Shown here one piece after another: positions 22,709-34,947 of a stretch of DNA of 64,000 nucleotides (positions are counted from its first letter, which is position 1; the number at the start of each line of letters is the position of its first letter). This DNA is from Magicicada septendecula (taxonomy: Eukaryota; Arthropoda; Insecta; Hemiptera; Cicadidae). The translations under genes and the position numbers were made by a program. Under the pieces are notes generated by a model. The model was not told the origin of the DNA, did no database searches, and was given only the letters and a program-made list of their open reading frames with translations. The stretch lies in assembly GCA_034769895.1 (NCBI GenBank), contig CM068370.1, forward strand, positions 40,877,844 to 40,941,843, given 5' to 3'.

Positions 22709-22835
22709 CTACGAGGGGTGTTTGATAAGTCCATGCAAAGTCAAGAGAAGGCACTCGTAGTACATAAATGACACCATTTTTAGTTTCACGCATCTCTGCT
22801 AGGAGTGTACACCACGTTTCTTTCAAATTTCTTTT
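22709..22835 (-). mobile_element. Possible mariner-type end fragment
   Basis: ACGAGGGGTGTTTGATAAGT looks like a mariner terminal repeat (CGAGGGNTGT...) next to a short stretch that could be its decayed coding end. No second TIR. Confidence 0.35.
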
Positions 22836-23254
22836 AATATAAATATATTTCTGAAATGTCATGAATGTATAGAGTATTAAAGTTTGAATTTTGTACTTTT
22901 ATGGAACAATTTGTTTTTTTGATGCAACAAATTTGAAATCACTAGAATAAGTAGATGTTTTTGAAAACAAATTAAATAAATAAATACATAAATTTTGGAT
23001 TTCTAATAACAAAATTATTACTAATCCACAGTACTGGAAAGTAGCAAAGTAACATAATCAAATTGATTGAAAATCAACTAGAAAAATAAACAATCAATAT
23101 CGTGTCAACAAAACATGTTGGTTTGATAATGAAGTATGAACTTTGACAATACAGCTGTCAACAATAAATAATCATAAACCAGTATTATGATGGACAGAGC
23201 AGCAGCTTAGTGCTATTTCTACCCCCCCCCCCTCTATGGTTTGCTTTTATTGTA

Positions 23255-24563
23255 CAAGGCATATTTCAAAAGTAAGGGCTGGTCAGTTACAAAAAGAGAA
23301 CAGATGAGAAAGTAAAAAAATTTATTAGTGGTTCCAAATACATACAAGCTTACATTATTTCTCTATGTAGTCACTGTTTCGTACCAAACAGTTTTGATAT
23401 TGTGAAGCAAGCTTTTTTAAATGCTCTGCATAAAATTCCACTGCCTGGGATTTCAGCCAGTTTTGCACAGAGGTTTTCCAACTTTTCAGTTTCCTTGAAT
23501 CACTAAGATGCAAGCCAGTTCTTGAGGTGTAGGAAGAGATGGTAGTCACTGGACGGGAGATCAGGACTATAAGGCGGATGATAAAAAATCTCCCATCAGA
23601 ATTTTTGAATTGTTTCTATTGCGCAGGCAGCAGGCAGGACGTGTCTTATTGTGAAGGAGAACAGTTCCTGACCTCAGCATTCCCTGTCGTGGGTTTTGAA
23701 TGGCATGGCACAGTATAAAGTGTTTCACAATAGACTTGCGATGTGGTGATATGTTCATTGTTACAGCCTCCATGAACTCAACCAAAATCACACCCTTTTA
23801 GTCCAAGAACAGTTAACGTGACTTTCCTTTGAGACTGGGTTTGCTTGAAATTGAAGAATGCCACGGCATGGATTGTTGTTTCAATTTAGCATTGATGTAC
23901 GAAATCCACGTTTCATCACCAGTGACAATATTGGGAAAAAATTCTTCCCCCCTCTCTAAGAAAGCAGTCCAAAAAAGTACACGCAGATGTCAGTCTCTGG
24001 TCTATGTGAGCACTTGTCAACATTTTCCGCATGCATCGTGCATACAGTTTACGAGCGTAGAGTGTCAGTCACAATTCTGAACAATGTTTCTTTGAAACCT
24101 CGGGAATTCTATCCAAAGATTACTAATCGTAAAGCGGCGATTTTTTTCTTACTGTTACATTGACATGCTCAGCGAGACCATCGTCCGGATGCTAGGCCTG
24201 CCACTCCTCTCTTCATCCTGAACGTTTCAATGGCGTTGCCTAAACTCACAACACCATTTCCTCACTTTTCCTCCACTCGTTACAGTAGACCCGTATGTTT
24301 CCCACAATTACAGTGAATTTCAGCAGTATTATGTCCTCTTGCTTTTAGAAATCTAATCATTAATCAGACTTCACAACTGGTGGGATTGTTTATTTTTGCA
24401 CTCATTGTAACCCACTGTCATGCAAAAGCAAACAACAGTGGACTGGCGACATTATGGCGGTTACATGTCCACCGGATCAGTTAAAGTACTGCGCATGCTT
24501 CAACTAATCAGTATTGCCAATCGCTCTATAACCAATCAGACCTTGTTTTTGAAATACACCTCG
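23255..24563 (-). mobile_element. Dead mariner (1309 bp) with both TIRs
   Basis: Left end CAAGGCATATTTCAAAAGTA and right end (reverse complement) CGAGGTGTATTTCAAAAACA are matching TIRs; TA flanks both sides (23253-23254, 24564-24565). The minus-strand transposase is broken into several frames: the C-terminus NWLKSQAVEFYAEHLKKLAS ends in NSDYIEK (23355-23500), and pieces of the catalytic region follow to about 24300. Catalytic motifs are disrupted, so it is not self-mobile. It lies in the intron that splits the Tudor domain. Confidence 0.85.
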
Positions 24564-24941
24564 TACTACTGTTGATACTTTTAAAACTTAATCTTTTTAA
24601 ATCTTTGTATTAGGTTTTCATTAATTAACATGCAACGAAATGAATGATTAATTTGATCTGTTTACCATATAACTTATACTGTTATTGTTCTTTATGTTAT
24701 TACAGTGGTAACATTTATGCACTAGAGCATCGATTATCCGAACCTCACGGGGCGGGGGCCCGTTTGGATAATCAATATTTTGGATAATAGATCATAAATT
24801 GAAAACATTATTTCTCTTTACAAAAACAAAGATTTTTAGTACAAAATCATTTCTAACATACTGTTATATAATTACAGGAATCTGTATACTGTACTGTAAT
24901 GATTACTAAGGCTAAAAATCACTGAATTAAAACTGAATGTA

Positions 24942-27173
24942 CAGTGAAACTTCGATTAACCATCAGGGTCGGGACTGGGACCATGACGGTTAATCGAATA
25001 AACGGATAACAGAAAAACCTTAAACAACAACCCACCCCCCATCCATTGCATATGAACGAATGATAAAAAATGCACGTTTACGAACTGGAAATACACTGTA
25101 CATACATGTATTTTATTTTACAGAAACAAACAATATACAATTTACATTAAGTACAGTATATGTAGTACAACATATGTACTGTACATATTGTTACATGAAC
25201 TTACGCTCTAGACGTACATACATATTCAAATTTTAAAATAGTCTGTCATTTTCTTTTTTTCTTCGAGGCTCGTGCTTTCTGAGCGGCAATGTTCCGTACT
25301 TTACGTAGAAGTATCTGCGTTGCGTTTGCCTCTTCTTGCCCCTCAAAACACTCAATGCATTTTGATAACATTGTTTCTGCTTCTGTATGGCTTAACGTAG
25401 TTTCTTCATTCAAAATATAACACTCGTCTTCGTCAGTTTCTTATTCTTCGTTGTCAATCACACTGGAAACAATTTCATCTTCGTTCAAAATGTCAAAGCC
25501 TCCATCCAATTTGTCACATCCCAACCACTCTGTTACTTCTGCTGGCGTTATGTCTTCAGCATTCGGTACATTATTGCGCAGTTGTACAATTTCGTCGACA
25601 CTAACATTCCCAGTTTCCTTAGGTTCGCCATCATTAGCTTCAGGCCAGAGTTTATTCCACCCATTTTTAAGATTTGACACTTGAAGATCATCATATGCAG
25701 CAACAACATTGAAAATTGCATCTTTTATGTTGTACGTTTTCCAAAACTCTTTTACAGACATTTCATCATCAGATGAAATCAAACTTCAAATAAAAGCTTT
25801 CCTATAACGACGTTTCATGTTTTTGATTGTGCCCTGGTCCATAGGCTGGATTATTGGTGTTGTGTTTGCCGGAAGGATGAGGCATGTTATTTTGCCATCA
25901 TCACTTTTAATTCCGCAAGTGGGATGTGCTGGAGCATTGTCCATTAGCAGCAATGCTTTCCTGTGGTAACTGCATTTCAGCCAAATGAGCTCTAACTTGT
26001 GGCACAAACACTTTGTGGTAACAATCGGAAAAAATATCGTGAGATATCCAAGCACTCTTATGAGTGTAATAGGTAGCAGGCAATGCGTTCAAATTAAAAT
26101 TTTTGAATGCACGAGGTGTTTTTGCTTTTCCAATCACAAGCAGGGGTAACCTGTGATTACCGGTGGCATTTGCACAAACCATTAAAGTGATCTGATCTTT
26201 TTGGACTATAAAACCCGGGGCTGATGTCTCCGAAAGTGATGCCAATATCTTTTGTGGTAAAGCTTTTCAATTGAGCCCGGTTTCGTCGCAATTGTACACT
26301 TGTTCCCTAACGAGGTTTAATTTGGCCACTTTCTCTTTAAATTGTTCTCTGTACTCTGCAATAACTGCGCTATTTGCACTAAGTTTTTCACCACTAATGT
26401 CTTAAACTTTTCCAGCCATCCTATGCTTGCTTTAAAATTAGGATCTCCGTCAAGTTTTTTCAACCGCCTTGGCCATTATTATGGGGCCTGAAAGTGGGAT
26501 TCCTTGACTCCGTGCTTGTATAAACCATTGATACATAACAGTGTCCAGCTGGTCATATTTTACTGATTTCATTGTTTTACGAGTCTAAGGATCTCCATCG
26601 ATGTTTTGTATTTTTGAAACATGTTGTTCTATTTTTTCAGCATCGCGTTTAATGTCATTCACTGTGGTTCTTCCAACGCCGTAAATGAGAGCAATACTGG
26701 TGGGAGTTTCACCTTTTTTCAAACGTTTAATAATCTCAATTTTCTGGATGAGATATAACACGATCCGTTTACGCTTTTCAGCCATTTTTTAGCTGTTGCA
26801 CAAAAACAAAAAAAGAAAAGAAACCTTAACAACAAAACTTACTGGTGTGAATGTCACTATCGTATGCCGAAACAATTAAGCCACTACACAACAAATAACG
26901 TACAGCACCGAGCACAACAGCTTCTCAACCACAACTGAAACTGACCACGTGTGCGATAGCTAGGCGGGCCAAGAACGTGACTCATCAATAGAACAATAGT
27001 GCGCCACTCCAGCACCTCCGCCACTCAGCAGTAAAGCGAGGATGATTTTTCGCGTCAATCTGGTTCCTGTTCATAGAGTACGGACTGACAGTTAACAGAA
27101 ACTGACAGTTAAAAGAGTGATGGTTAACAGAAACTGACGGTTAAAAGAGTGATGGTTAATCGAAGTTTCACTG
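24942..27173 (-). mobile_element. pogo/Tigger element B (2232 bp) nested in A
   Basis: TIRs CAGTGAAACTTCGATTAACC (left) and the reverse complement ending GGTTAATCGAAGTTTCACTG (right); TA flanks at 24940-24941 and 27174-27175. About full length for a Tigger and carrying a decayed transposase gene on the minus strand. Confidence 0.93.
25245..26785 (-). pseudogene. Tigger/pogo transposase of element B, several lesions
   Basis: N-terminus at 26785 (MAEKRKRIVLYLIQKIEIIK ... TPTSIALIYGVGRTTVNDIK) is the CENP-B-type helix-turn-helix that binds DNA. It stops at 26585. Catalytic-domain pieces follow: 25907-26245 (VQKDQITLMVCANATGNHRL) and 25786-26055, with LLMDNAPAHP and IIQPMDQGTIKN holding the second and third acidic residues. 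Then 25441-25782, an acidic tail interrupted by an in-frame TAA at 25441-25443, after which the frame reads on into a Lys-rich end. At least one nonsense and two or more frameshifts: not functional. It would have catalysed TA-targeted cut-and-paste. Confidence 0.88.
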
Positions 27174-27272
27174 TAATTAATAAAAACCAAAAGTTAATTT
27201 AAACAATATTAGAGTTTAATGACAAACACTGTATTAAATATTAACTAAAAATTAAAAACAAAACATACAGTA

Positions 27273-28601
27273 TCATGGATTTACACTTTTTTTAAAGAAT
27301 TGTTCTATCACAGTCTGCTTCAAACCAGTACCCCGTTTTCTCGCTGTTAAAGACTGAAGTTGTTTAAAATTCATAAGCTGAATACAGTCTATCTTGTCTG
27401 CTGTTTCAGCCCACTTTAGAATGCAGTAAAACCTCTCTAGTCCGACCCCCGGCTGGTCCAACGCTCCGGTTGGTCCGACCGCGGTTCAGACACCGACTTG
27501 TTGATGACTCAACCAGCTTGTTTACATACTTGTCAGTTGTTTTGCTGCCTCAGTGAGCCGGCATCTAGTGTCTAGTGCGCAGTGTTGCCAGGTCTTCCAA
27601 AATTTCGGAAGACCTTCCGATTTTTTTTAATGTTCCAGAAAATACGAAATTTGGTGTAAATCTTCCGAATTTTTTCCTACTCTCATTTCAGTGCTATGTC
27701 GCATTTCTAGAGTTTTGTTTTTGCGTACGATATGACGTCAAATCTGGTGTTTCATTGCAACCGCAATTATAATTGCTTTCAATAAAAGTTTATAAGAGGT
27801 CTTGTCAAAAATTATAGTTCCTTCCTCTTGTCACAAACAATAATTATGACCACCCATACACAATGATGTAATAAGCATTTTGTAATATCCACTTATTGTA
27901 CCGTACAGTACTGCTATTCAAATAAGAGTGACTGATCGTTATAGTTTAGTCTCAAGCTGACAGAATCGCACTACATGACTGCACCTAAATAAACAGATAC
28001 TGTAATGTCTAGCCTACACCAGGTCATAATAATGTCAAGTCGCCGTGATAAACATGAAAATAAAAGTAGGGTACTACACTTGGTGGCTAAACTGTGTTGG
28101 GTATGAAGAGTGTTGAGCTGTTGTTATGTCTACATCTCTGCAGCTAAGTCTAGACAGTCGTCTGCCAAACAAAAGAACATTACCAATTTTTTTCACCAAT
28201 AAAATGTGTTTCTTGTTTTTTATTATACTATTGCTGGACTGTACATATTATCATTTATTGTACATAACCAATCATATAGCCTGGTAGCCTACTGTATAAG
28301 TTTTATTTTATTTAAGACTGTCTCATTTAATGAAATAATAAACATTTTGTATTCTTCTGATAATCCGACCTTTTTTGCGTTCCGACCATACCCCAGTCCC
28401 ACAGGTGACGGATTAGCGAGGTTCTACTGTAGTCTCAAATGCGTCAAAAGCTTTTGCTGCTGTTGGTGGTTTTATATTAGTAGCATTCTCGCCGTCTTCA
28501 TCTGAATCGGTTTTGTTTTCATTACGTTCTTGTAGTGATCCAACTATCTCTTCATCGGTTAATAACTGAAAACCGGGATCCGCTTCATCCACCTTTAGCA
28601 A
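27273..28601 (-). pseudogene. Transposase C-terminus of element A, split by element C
   Basis: The minus-strand piece 28430-28601 encodes DEADPGFQLLTDEEIVGSLQ and an acidic Asn/Asp/Glu linker ending NASKAFDAFET-like. The frame resumes after element C at 27423 with WAETADKIDCIQLMNFKQLQ and ends KQTVIEQFFKK. That is the usual Tigger tail: acidic linker, a helix pair, and a terminal Q-x-x-I-x-x-F-F box, which fits a PCNA-interacting peptide as reported for pogo transposase. The N-terminal and catalytic parts are gone. Confidence 0.78.
27424..28429. mobile_element. Non-autonomous Tigger-like element C (1006 bp) nested in A
   Basis: Left end CAGTAAAACCTCTCTAGTCC and right end (reverse complement) CAGTAGAACCTCGCTAATCC are TIRs. 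The right flank is TA (28430-28431); the left flank is TG, a likely mutated TA. No transposase remains. It interrupts the coding remnant of A, which dates it after A. Confidence 0.82.
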
Positions 28602-28837
28602 ATTCTTTGTTTATCGATTGTAAGGCTGTATAGCTACAGTGTTTATTTATTACTGTACAGTACAGTATGTAATTGTACTTTTTCTTGAGTTTGGATAATA
28701 GATCGTTCGGTTAATGGATGTTTGGATAATCGATGCTCTATTGTAATTTATGAACTAATATATAAGCAATACAAACAATTAACCTTAGTAGATTTTTCAT
28801 TGTGAGAATTATAGTACCTTGTGATATTATTTTGCAG

Positions 28838-28948
28838 TATTATAATGCTGAAGTAACTGGACTTTCGAAGAAGACATGTGTTGTAAGGTTTCTCGAATAT
28901 GGGAATTTTGAAGAAGTTCTTCAAGACGACTGTATACCAGTTTCTGAT
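28838..28948 (+). CDS. TDRD3: TDRD3 exon: second half of the Tudor domain
   Basis: 111 nt between TTTGCAG and GTAAGT, phase 0 at both ends. It encodes YYNAEVTGLSKKTCVVRFLE and YGNFEEVLQDDCIPVSD. The YYNAEV, CVVRFLEYGN and EEV blocks are strands 3-5 of the Tudor fold with the remaining aromatic-cage residues. Only 97 bp separate the acceptor from the end of Tigger element A. The next exon is 23.8 kb downstream. Confidence 0.92.
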
Positions 28949-29480
28949 GTAAGTGCATGTCAAAAATGTCAGTTGCTTCATATTAGAAATGTTCAATCTT
29001 GATGACGTGTTTCGTTTTTGAAACTATCTCAGGTTGCTTTTGTACAGCGGTCCGTACCAATACTCCCCTTTCAGACTTTCACTAAGCCAAGTAAACTTGT
29101 ATAACACGTAACATCAACATCATATTGCTGTAATAATTTTTTACATCACTACTGTCTCTGTATTTGTTTGAGGTTTGAGCCTAACCTCTTCATACAACAG
29201 TCCACATTGTATATCATGCAAGCTTCAATATTCTCCCCCTCTCTTTTTCTTTCTTTCTACTGTCCCCTCAGAAGCTGTCTTTGGTATTTCCTCAAGATAT
29301 GTTCATCAGTTTCCCCGTCTCCTCTTGTAACCCTCAGAAGTGTGCTGTCCTCCTTGGTTCCTTTCAGCACATCTTAATTGCATATTTTAACCATCGTATT
29401 TCTTCCAGGTGCTTCCAAATCCATATTTTAGTCCTTTAGTCCGTATCTGTATACCTTTTCTTTGCTATTCATGATTCTGA
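28949..29480. other. Intron sequence, nothing recognised
   Basis: Donor GTAAGT followed by non-coding, partly CT-rich sequence (29220-29400). No repeat identified. Confidence 0.4.
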
Positions 29481-30075
29481 TCCATGACCAGTGGCGAAGT
29501 GTCAGGGGAGACAAGGTAGACAGTGTCTCCCCAAATAATTTATTCATAAAACAATTAATTTTTATTTATGCATTAAGTTGCATAAGTTACTCAGAAAGGT
29601 ATAAAACTAATGTAAGAAGTTATATATCATGTGACATGACGCGAGTATGAGCCATGGAACCTTGGTGTGCGATGCAATTGTACGCGGAGTATCAGGGTAG
29701 ACATTACTTGAAATGTCTTTTTAACAAGGCTGGCAGTGAGGAGGGCTTCGGGTTGATGACAACGGGAAGGGACCTGCGCACGCAGCATAAAAATGCGTCA
29801 GTACATCACATCAGAAGACACGTCTCCCCTGCACTAAATAGCACAAAATTGTCACCTGGCCGCCTGTGTTTGTTTCAGTGTGCTCGCTTAGTGAATATTT
29901 GTTTTTATTGAGTTTACAAATTATTTTTAATTTTTTATATAGTTGTATAGACTAAGAAGTGTGTAATCATGTACGTAGGCCTATTGTTAAGTGTCGTCAT
30001 TGAAGTGCTTTAAGCGTTTAATTGGTTTAAAGGAGCAAAACGAATACAGTTAGTACTAGTTCTACGGCAGAAGTA

Positions 30076-32115
30076 CAGTAAACTTTTGATTTAACGGACT
30101 AATTGGGGCTGAGGGGTGTCCGTAAAATCGAAAGTCTGTTAAATCACAAATTTTGTTTTTTGAGGATATATTTAAATTGAATAGGCCTATAACACTTGAA
30201 ATTTTAATACTATTAATATCATGCAAATATATGTTATGTACACACCTTTATTTATTCTGGATAAAAGCATCAAGAGTCAGTTGTTTTCCACCAGAATGTT
30301 GCTTCTTTATTATTAAAGATCTAAACTGTCTAAAATGATCATAATAAGCACACACTTCCGGATCTGAAGACTCCCCTATGTATGCGATAATTTTGTCCAT
30401 GCTGTTTCTTATCGCTGATAATTTAGGACCTCCTGTAACAGACGTTTCTTCACCGTCGTCATCGTCATCATCTCCATCTTCTTGATCGTCGTGTAGAACA
30501 GATTCCGCGATCTCTTCCTGACTCAGGATTTGGTAGCCTGGATCACCCTCGTCCAAGTTTAGCCACTGTTCTATGTCATTCTCGTTTACTTCTTCACCAG
30601 CCTTCTTTACTGTTTCACAGAAATCGGATGTTTCAAATCCTCTGAAATCGTACTCCGGTTCAGTCCCATTCAGTAACTGCGTCCACCCATTAGCCAATGT
30701 TGTTTCCTTCATCTCCTTCCATGTGGCAGCAAAATTAAAGGTGGCGGACTTGATGTTGTATGCATGCAGATTTTCCAGCGTTCTAGCTCCTCTCGTGTCG
30801 TTTACACAGTCTTGTTTGTCCTTCAAGACAACCATCACCTCTTCAAGAAACTTCTTCTTGTACAGCCTTTTGCAGGCAACAATGACTCCTTGGTCCATTG
30901 GCTGTAAAATTGAAGTGGTGTTCGGAGGGCGGAAGACGCATTTTACTTTTCCGTCGTTGCTAACTAACTTCTCGGAGTTGCGATGGGCCGATGCATTGTC
31001 CAGTAGTAAGACGGCTTTCACTGCATGCGATGGAATTTTCATAGTCTCTTCTTGAAAACATCGCACTTCTGGCACAAAATGATTAAAAAACCAGTCTGAA
31101 AAAATACTGAAGGTAAACCAAGCATTTTTTGAACTTTCATAAATGACTGGCAACTGGTTCATTATGTTTTTTATCGCACGAGGTTTCTTTGTGTTTCCGA
31201 CTATGACTGGAGTAAGTCGATGCAAACCATCAGCATTTGCACACAGTAGGGCAGAAATCCACTCCTTGTTGATTTTACGGCCTGGTGTGCTAGTTTCATG
31301 TTTGTGTGCCAGAGTATTTTCAGGCACAGCACGAAAGTAGAGACCAGTCTCATCAGCATTGTAAACCTGAGACAAAATGAGACCCTCAGATTCGATCGTT
31401 TCCTTTATATGTTGATGAAAAGGCTCAACTTGTTCAGTGTCTGCACTCAGCGCTTCACCACATGTTGATCTATTTGTGATGCCATGCCATTTATGAAAAC
31501 ACCAAAGCCACCCATCACTCGCCTGAAACTGGATACCCATATGTTTCGCCAGTTTATCAGCAGCAGCCCGCAACTCCACACTACGAACAACGACACCACT
31601 AGAACGTTGTTGAATAAACCATTTGTACATAGCATCCTCTAATTGTTTGTGTTTGGCTAATTTAATGTGTTTTCTTTCTCCCTCATTCTTCGAACTATCA
31701 ACACTGTACTTTAGAGAAAACTGAATAAGTTTATCTTTCTTCTTTCGAATGTCTGAAATGGTTTGTTTCTTTACGCCGTACAGTTCACAAACATGTGCAA
31801 CAGACGCGCCACCTTCAAGTCTACTTATTAGTTCAAGCTTTTGCTTTATACTCAAGTTCACACATTTTTTTCTTAACGCCAGACATACTTATGCGGTAAT
31901 TCACTAATAAAGTAATGGACCTTGCTGTAACAATGCAAGTATAAACTCGTTAACACTCTCTATTTAACACGTGCAAGGTTCGTACTATAGGAAAACATGT
32001 AGTGTACACACTGCGTTCTCTGAATAAACCGATACGATGCTGTACGAACGTGAACCGCGCGTGCATACGAATTATCACGAAGATAGCCGAATATTGTAGC
32101 ATGACAGATTATCCA
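30076..32115 (-). mobile_element. pogo/Tigger element E, right end not found
   Basis: Left TIR CAGTAAACTTTTGATTTAAC at 30076 preceded by TA; a second copy of part of it occurs just inside (TCGAAAGTCTGTTAAATCAC). It carries a nearly perfect transposase gene. The matching right TIR is not visible within the following 15 kb, so the promoter-side end seems deleted at or near the start of the AT-rich block (about 32115). Confidence 0.8.
30248..31861 (-). CDS. Tigger/jerky-type transposase, full-length catalytic protein (537 codons)
   Basis: Open for 537 codons. Residues 1-60: CENP-B/psq helix-turn-helix (KLELISRLEGGASVAHVCEL, YGVKKQTISDI). Residues 70-140: second Tc5-type DNA-binding domain (WLWCFHKWHGI). 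DDE domain: YNADETGLYF (D170), LLLDNASAHRN (D288), ILQPMDQGV (D323), spacing 34. Then an acidic Asp-run linker and a QLTLDAFI box at the extreme C-terminus resembling a PCNA-binding motif. The first codon of the open frame is GTG, not ATG. An ATG (MSGVKKK) lies 11 codons upstream but out of frame by one across a run of seven A (minus sense), so a one-base slip probably disabled the start. The next in-frame ATG is at residue 78. Confidence 0.9.
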   Translation of the reverse strand: MNLSIKQKLELISRLEGGASVAHVCELYGVKKQTISDIRKKKDKLIQFSLKYSVDSSKNEGERKHIKLAKHKQLEDAMYKWFIQQRSSGVVVRSVELRAAADKLAKHMGIQFQASDGWLWCFHKWHGITNRSTCGEALSADTEQVEPFHQHIKETIESEGLILSQVYNADETGLYFRAVPENTLAHKHETSTPGRKINKEWISALLCANADGLHRLTPVIVGNTKKPRAIKNIMNQLPVIYESSKNAWFTFSIFSDWFFNHFVPEVRCFQEETMKIPSHAVKAVLLLDNASAHRNSEKLVSNDGKVKCVFRPPNTTSILQPMDQGVIVACKRLYKKKFLEEVMVVLKDKQDCVNDTRGARTLENLHAYNIKSATFNFAATWKEMKETTLANGWTQLLNGTEPEYDFRGFETSDFCETVKKAGEEVNENDIEQWLNLDEGDPGYQILSQEEIAESVLHDDQEDGDDDDDDGEETSVTGGPKLSAIRNSMDKIIAYIGESSDPEVCAYYDHFRQFRSLIIKKQHSGGKQLTLDAFIQNK

Positions 32116-34849
32116 CATTGTTCTGAATGAAAAAATGATCATAAATAAAGTAAAAATAAAATTAAACCAAAGAAAACTACTATAAAAATTAATTAAGGAC
32201 CACAGTAAAGTGCAATCATAGTTTGAAGAAATAAAAATAAATTAAAACCAACTATGCAATATATGATAAGTTATAAAAAATAAAACAAAAAAGCCAAGAT
32301 AAAGTAAGGAAATACCCAGGTAGGATAGGAGTAAGTAAGGAAATACCCAGAACAAACCGACATCCATAATAAAAGGACTGCTTTTGGAAGAAACCAAGTA
32401 ATAAAAATATAAAACCCCAAAAGAGATTAAATGTCCCTAAAAAAGTATAACACTATAAAATATAAGAATCATGTAAATATGTATAAGTAAAGTGTATAAA
32501 GGTACAAGTGAAAGTGTACCAGTGCAAGTTATTTTTGAAATGAAAAAAATAAAAACAATCTTAATGACTGACTAAACAAATCCCTATAACTGAGATTCTT
32601 GATCTTATAAAACTAATTAAAACAAATAGAAATAAGATCAAAGAATAACAGTGGACCAGTGCAAGTGATTTTATTGTGAAAATATACTAAAAATTGATCC
32701 CAAGTGAGTGCTATTTTTATCTCACAATATTAGGTAATATGACTATAAATGTGATGAGATAATATAATAAGTAGTGCAGTGATCAAGGGTACATCCCTAA
32801 AATAAAACAAAAACAGCAAGGACTGCATGAAACTTAATTTTAAGGAATAATTTAATTAATGAAAAAACATATGTGTTTTGTTTATATTAATAGTTCATTG
32901 AACTCAAGGCTGGAATGTCTGAAATTGAGTACAATTCTTTTGTTGTAATCAATACTAAATGTCAATGTAGTTAAGTAAGGGAACTTTAATTAAGATTGTA
33001 TAAGAATAAAAATGTCAGAAGGGTATTAGCAAGCTGTAATAATAATAAACATTGTATGTGAACACAGGTAAAATCTAGGCCAAATGGTAAATCTCAACAA
33101 CCTTATAATTGATAAATAAGTTAAGTAAATTAATTAAATTGATGAAATTTGTATAATGTAAATCAATCACAGTGTATTATAACTGTAACAATACTTTATA
33201 AAGGTATTGAAGAAATGTATGAAAGATTATTAGAAAGAATGCAAGTGTAATAACACTGGAATCTAAGGGGGAAGGCCCAGATTAAAGATAATATTTAAAT
33301 TAGTTAACCAAATCATAAAATTACAAGGAATTAAGGAAAAATAAACATTTTATTTTAATCAGGGATCTTGTTCACTAATAATTATAACATAATAAAGATG
33401 GTAAACCATTTAATGTGACAGGAAGTAAAATTTAAGGCCTACATTCAAATATACTGTAAATATGGCATTTTGAGATAGGAAACATTGTAAAAATATCATA
33501 TGTGGTATAAAATAACGCAGAATTAACTAAGGAAAGAGATTATGTATTTAGTATTTAATAAAATTAAATAATAGTAAAAAGGTATTCAGTCATATAATGT
33601 AAAAGTCAATTATGTAAGCGGAAATGCCAGAGATTTAAAACAATGTCATTTTAATATTAAATTGGCCAGGACCTTTTGTATGAAGAAGAAAGTTAGTTAG
33701 TTGATTGTTATACGTTGAGACGTAGACTTCAGAACGAGCTCTTGCAATTAATTCGTATAAAGAGAGAAGAAAAAATGGTGGACATGAACTAAACCTAGCA
33801 AAACTAAACTCGAGAAATTTAAAAAACATGAGTCAACACTAAATTCAGTGAAATAAACCATATTAGACTATTTATGGAAACAATTAATGAACATTGAAAA
33901 GTGCAATACCTATATTAAAACATATAAACGCTAATTCCGAATTTATCGAGACGAAATCTGCCATTTTCAACCTTATGGACTAAAGTGAAACAAGAACACT
34001 ATTGAACACTGATTATCGAGACGAATAACTGACCACTGATCCAGGATAACTACACTATCACCAGAGGAATTAATCACTACTGCTTGGACGAGGAAAACTT
34101 AGAGCAGAAACATTTATTTGAAGAGATTCCGTTGTGCAGGAGCCGTCCACATATGCAGCACGAAGGCAACCATTTTGAATTCCCAGAATCCTTAGCGGCG
34201 ACGGCAAAACTTCGTCATGAGTGTGGTTCGTAAAAATTTAAATTATTAACCTTTATATATTAAATAATATTTTGTATTTTTAGATAATTAAGCATTTTAT
34301 TGTAAGTGTTATACTTTTCAGATTTGCCCTTTCTCTGACTATTATAAAATAACAGCTAAAAGAACCTGTGACTTAATATTAATAATTTATATACTGCAAT
34401 CACTCGCCCTGAGATACTAGTCTGTAATTGTCGATAATTTAATCGATTCAAAATCGATCATTTTCTATTATGTTAATAAAATAATTGAATTTTATCATTT
34501 TGGGTTCTATTTATTTATAATTATATAAATAGAAGAATATTAAATAATATTTGATACCTGGACTATAAGAAAAGCAGAAATTAACAACGTTGAAGGAGTA
34601 CACACTTAGAATAACGAAAGACCGCTAATCGATTATTACAGGAGATAATCTATTCAACGCGGAAAAACAATTCTGATTATTCTACGCTATTAAAGTAATT
34701 AATTTAATAATAAAAAGAATTAAAAAATACACAAATACATCAGAGATAATAAATTAAAATAATTAATTCAAAATAATTAATTAATAAAATAATAAAAAAA
34801 ATTTAATAACAAACTTTTTATTTTGTTACAATATTCAAGAGTGAAAATG
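32116..34849. other. AT-rich block, no gene recognised
   Basis: 2.7 kb of A-rich non-coding sequence without long frames. The compositional break from the Tigger gene at about 32115 and the GC-richer patch at 34090-34240 suggest an inserted element, but I see no repeated ends. It includes CGATAATTTAATCGATTC-type short palindromes near 34430. Confidence 0.4.
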
Positions 34850-34947
34850 CATTGCTATGGTTATGAACTACCGCCAAATTTAAATCACAACCATGGACTT
34901 CAAAAACTTAATCGTGATTTTTTTTATCTCAAAATTTTTTTTTAACA

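Larger units (their letters stand above)
24723..28740 (-). mobile_element. pogo/Tigger element A, host of two further insertions
   Basis: TIRs GAGCATCGATTATCCGAACC (left) and its near match in reverse complement (right, ending TTGGATAATCGATGCTC), flanked by TA at 24723-24724 and 28739-28740. Without the two nested elements (24942-27173 and 27424-28429) only about 0.8 kb remains, so A is itself an internally deleted Tigger. Remnants of its transposase C-terminus are at 28430-28601 and 27273-27423 (minus). Confidence 0.88.

Noticed and set aside
32116-34849. LTR retrotransposon in the AT-rich block
   Set aside because: No direct terminal repeats, primer site or coding motifs could be seen.
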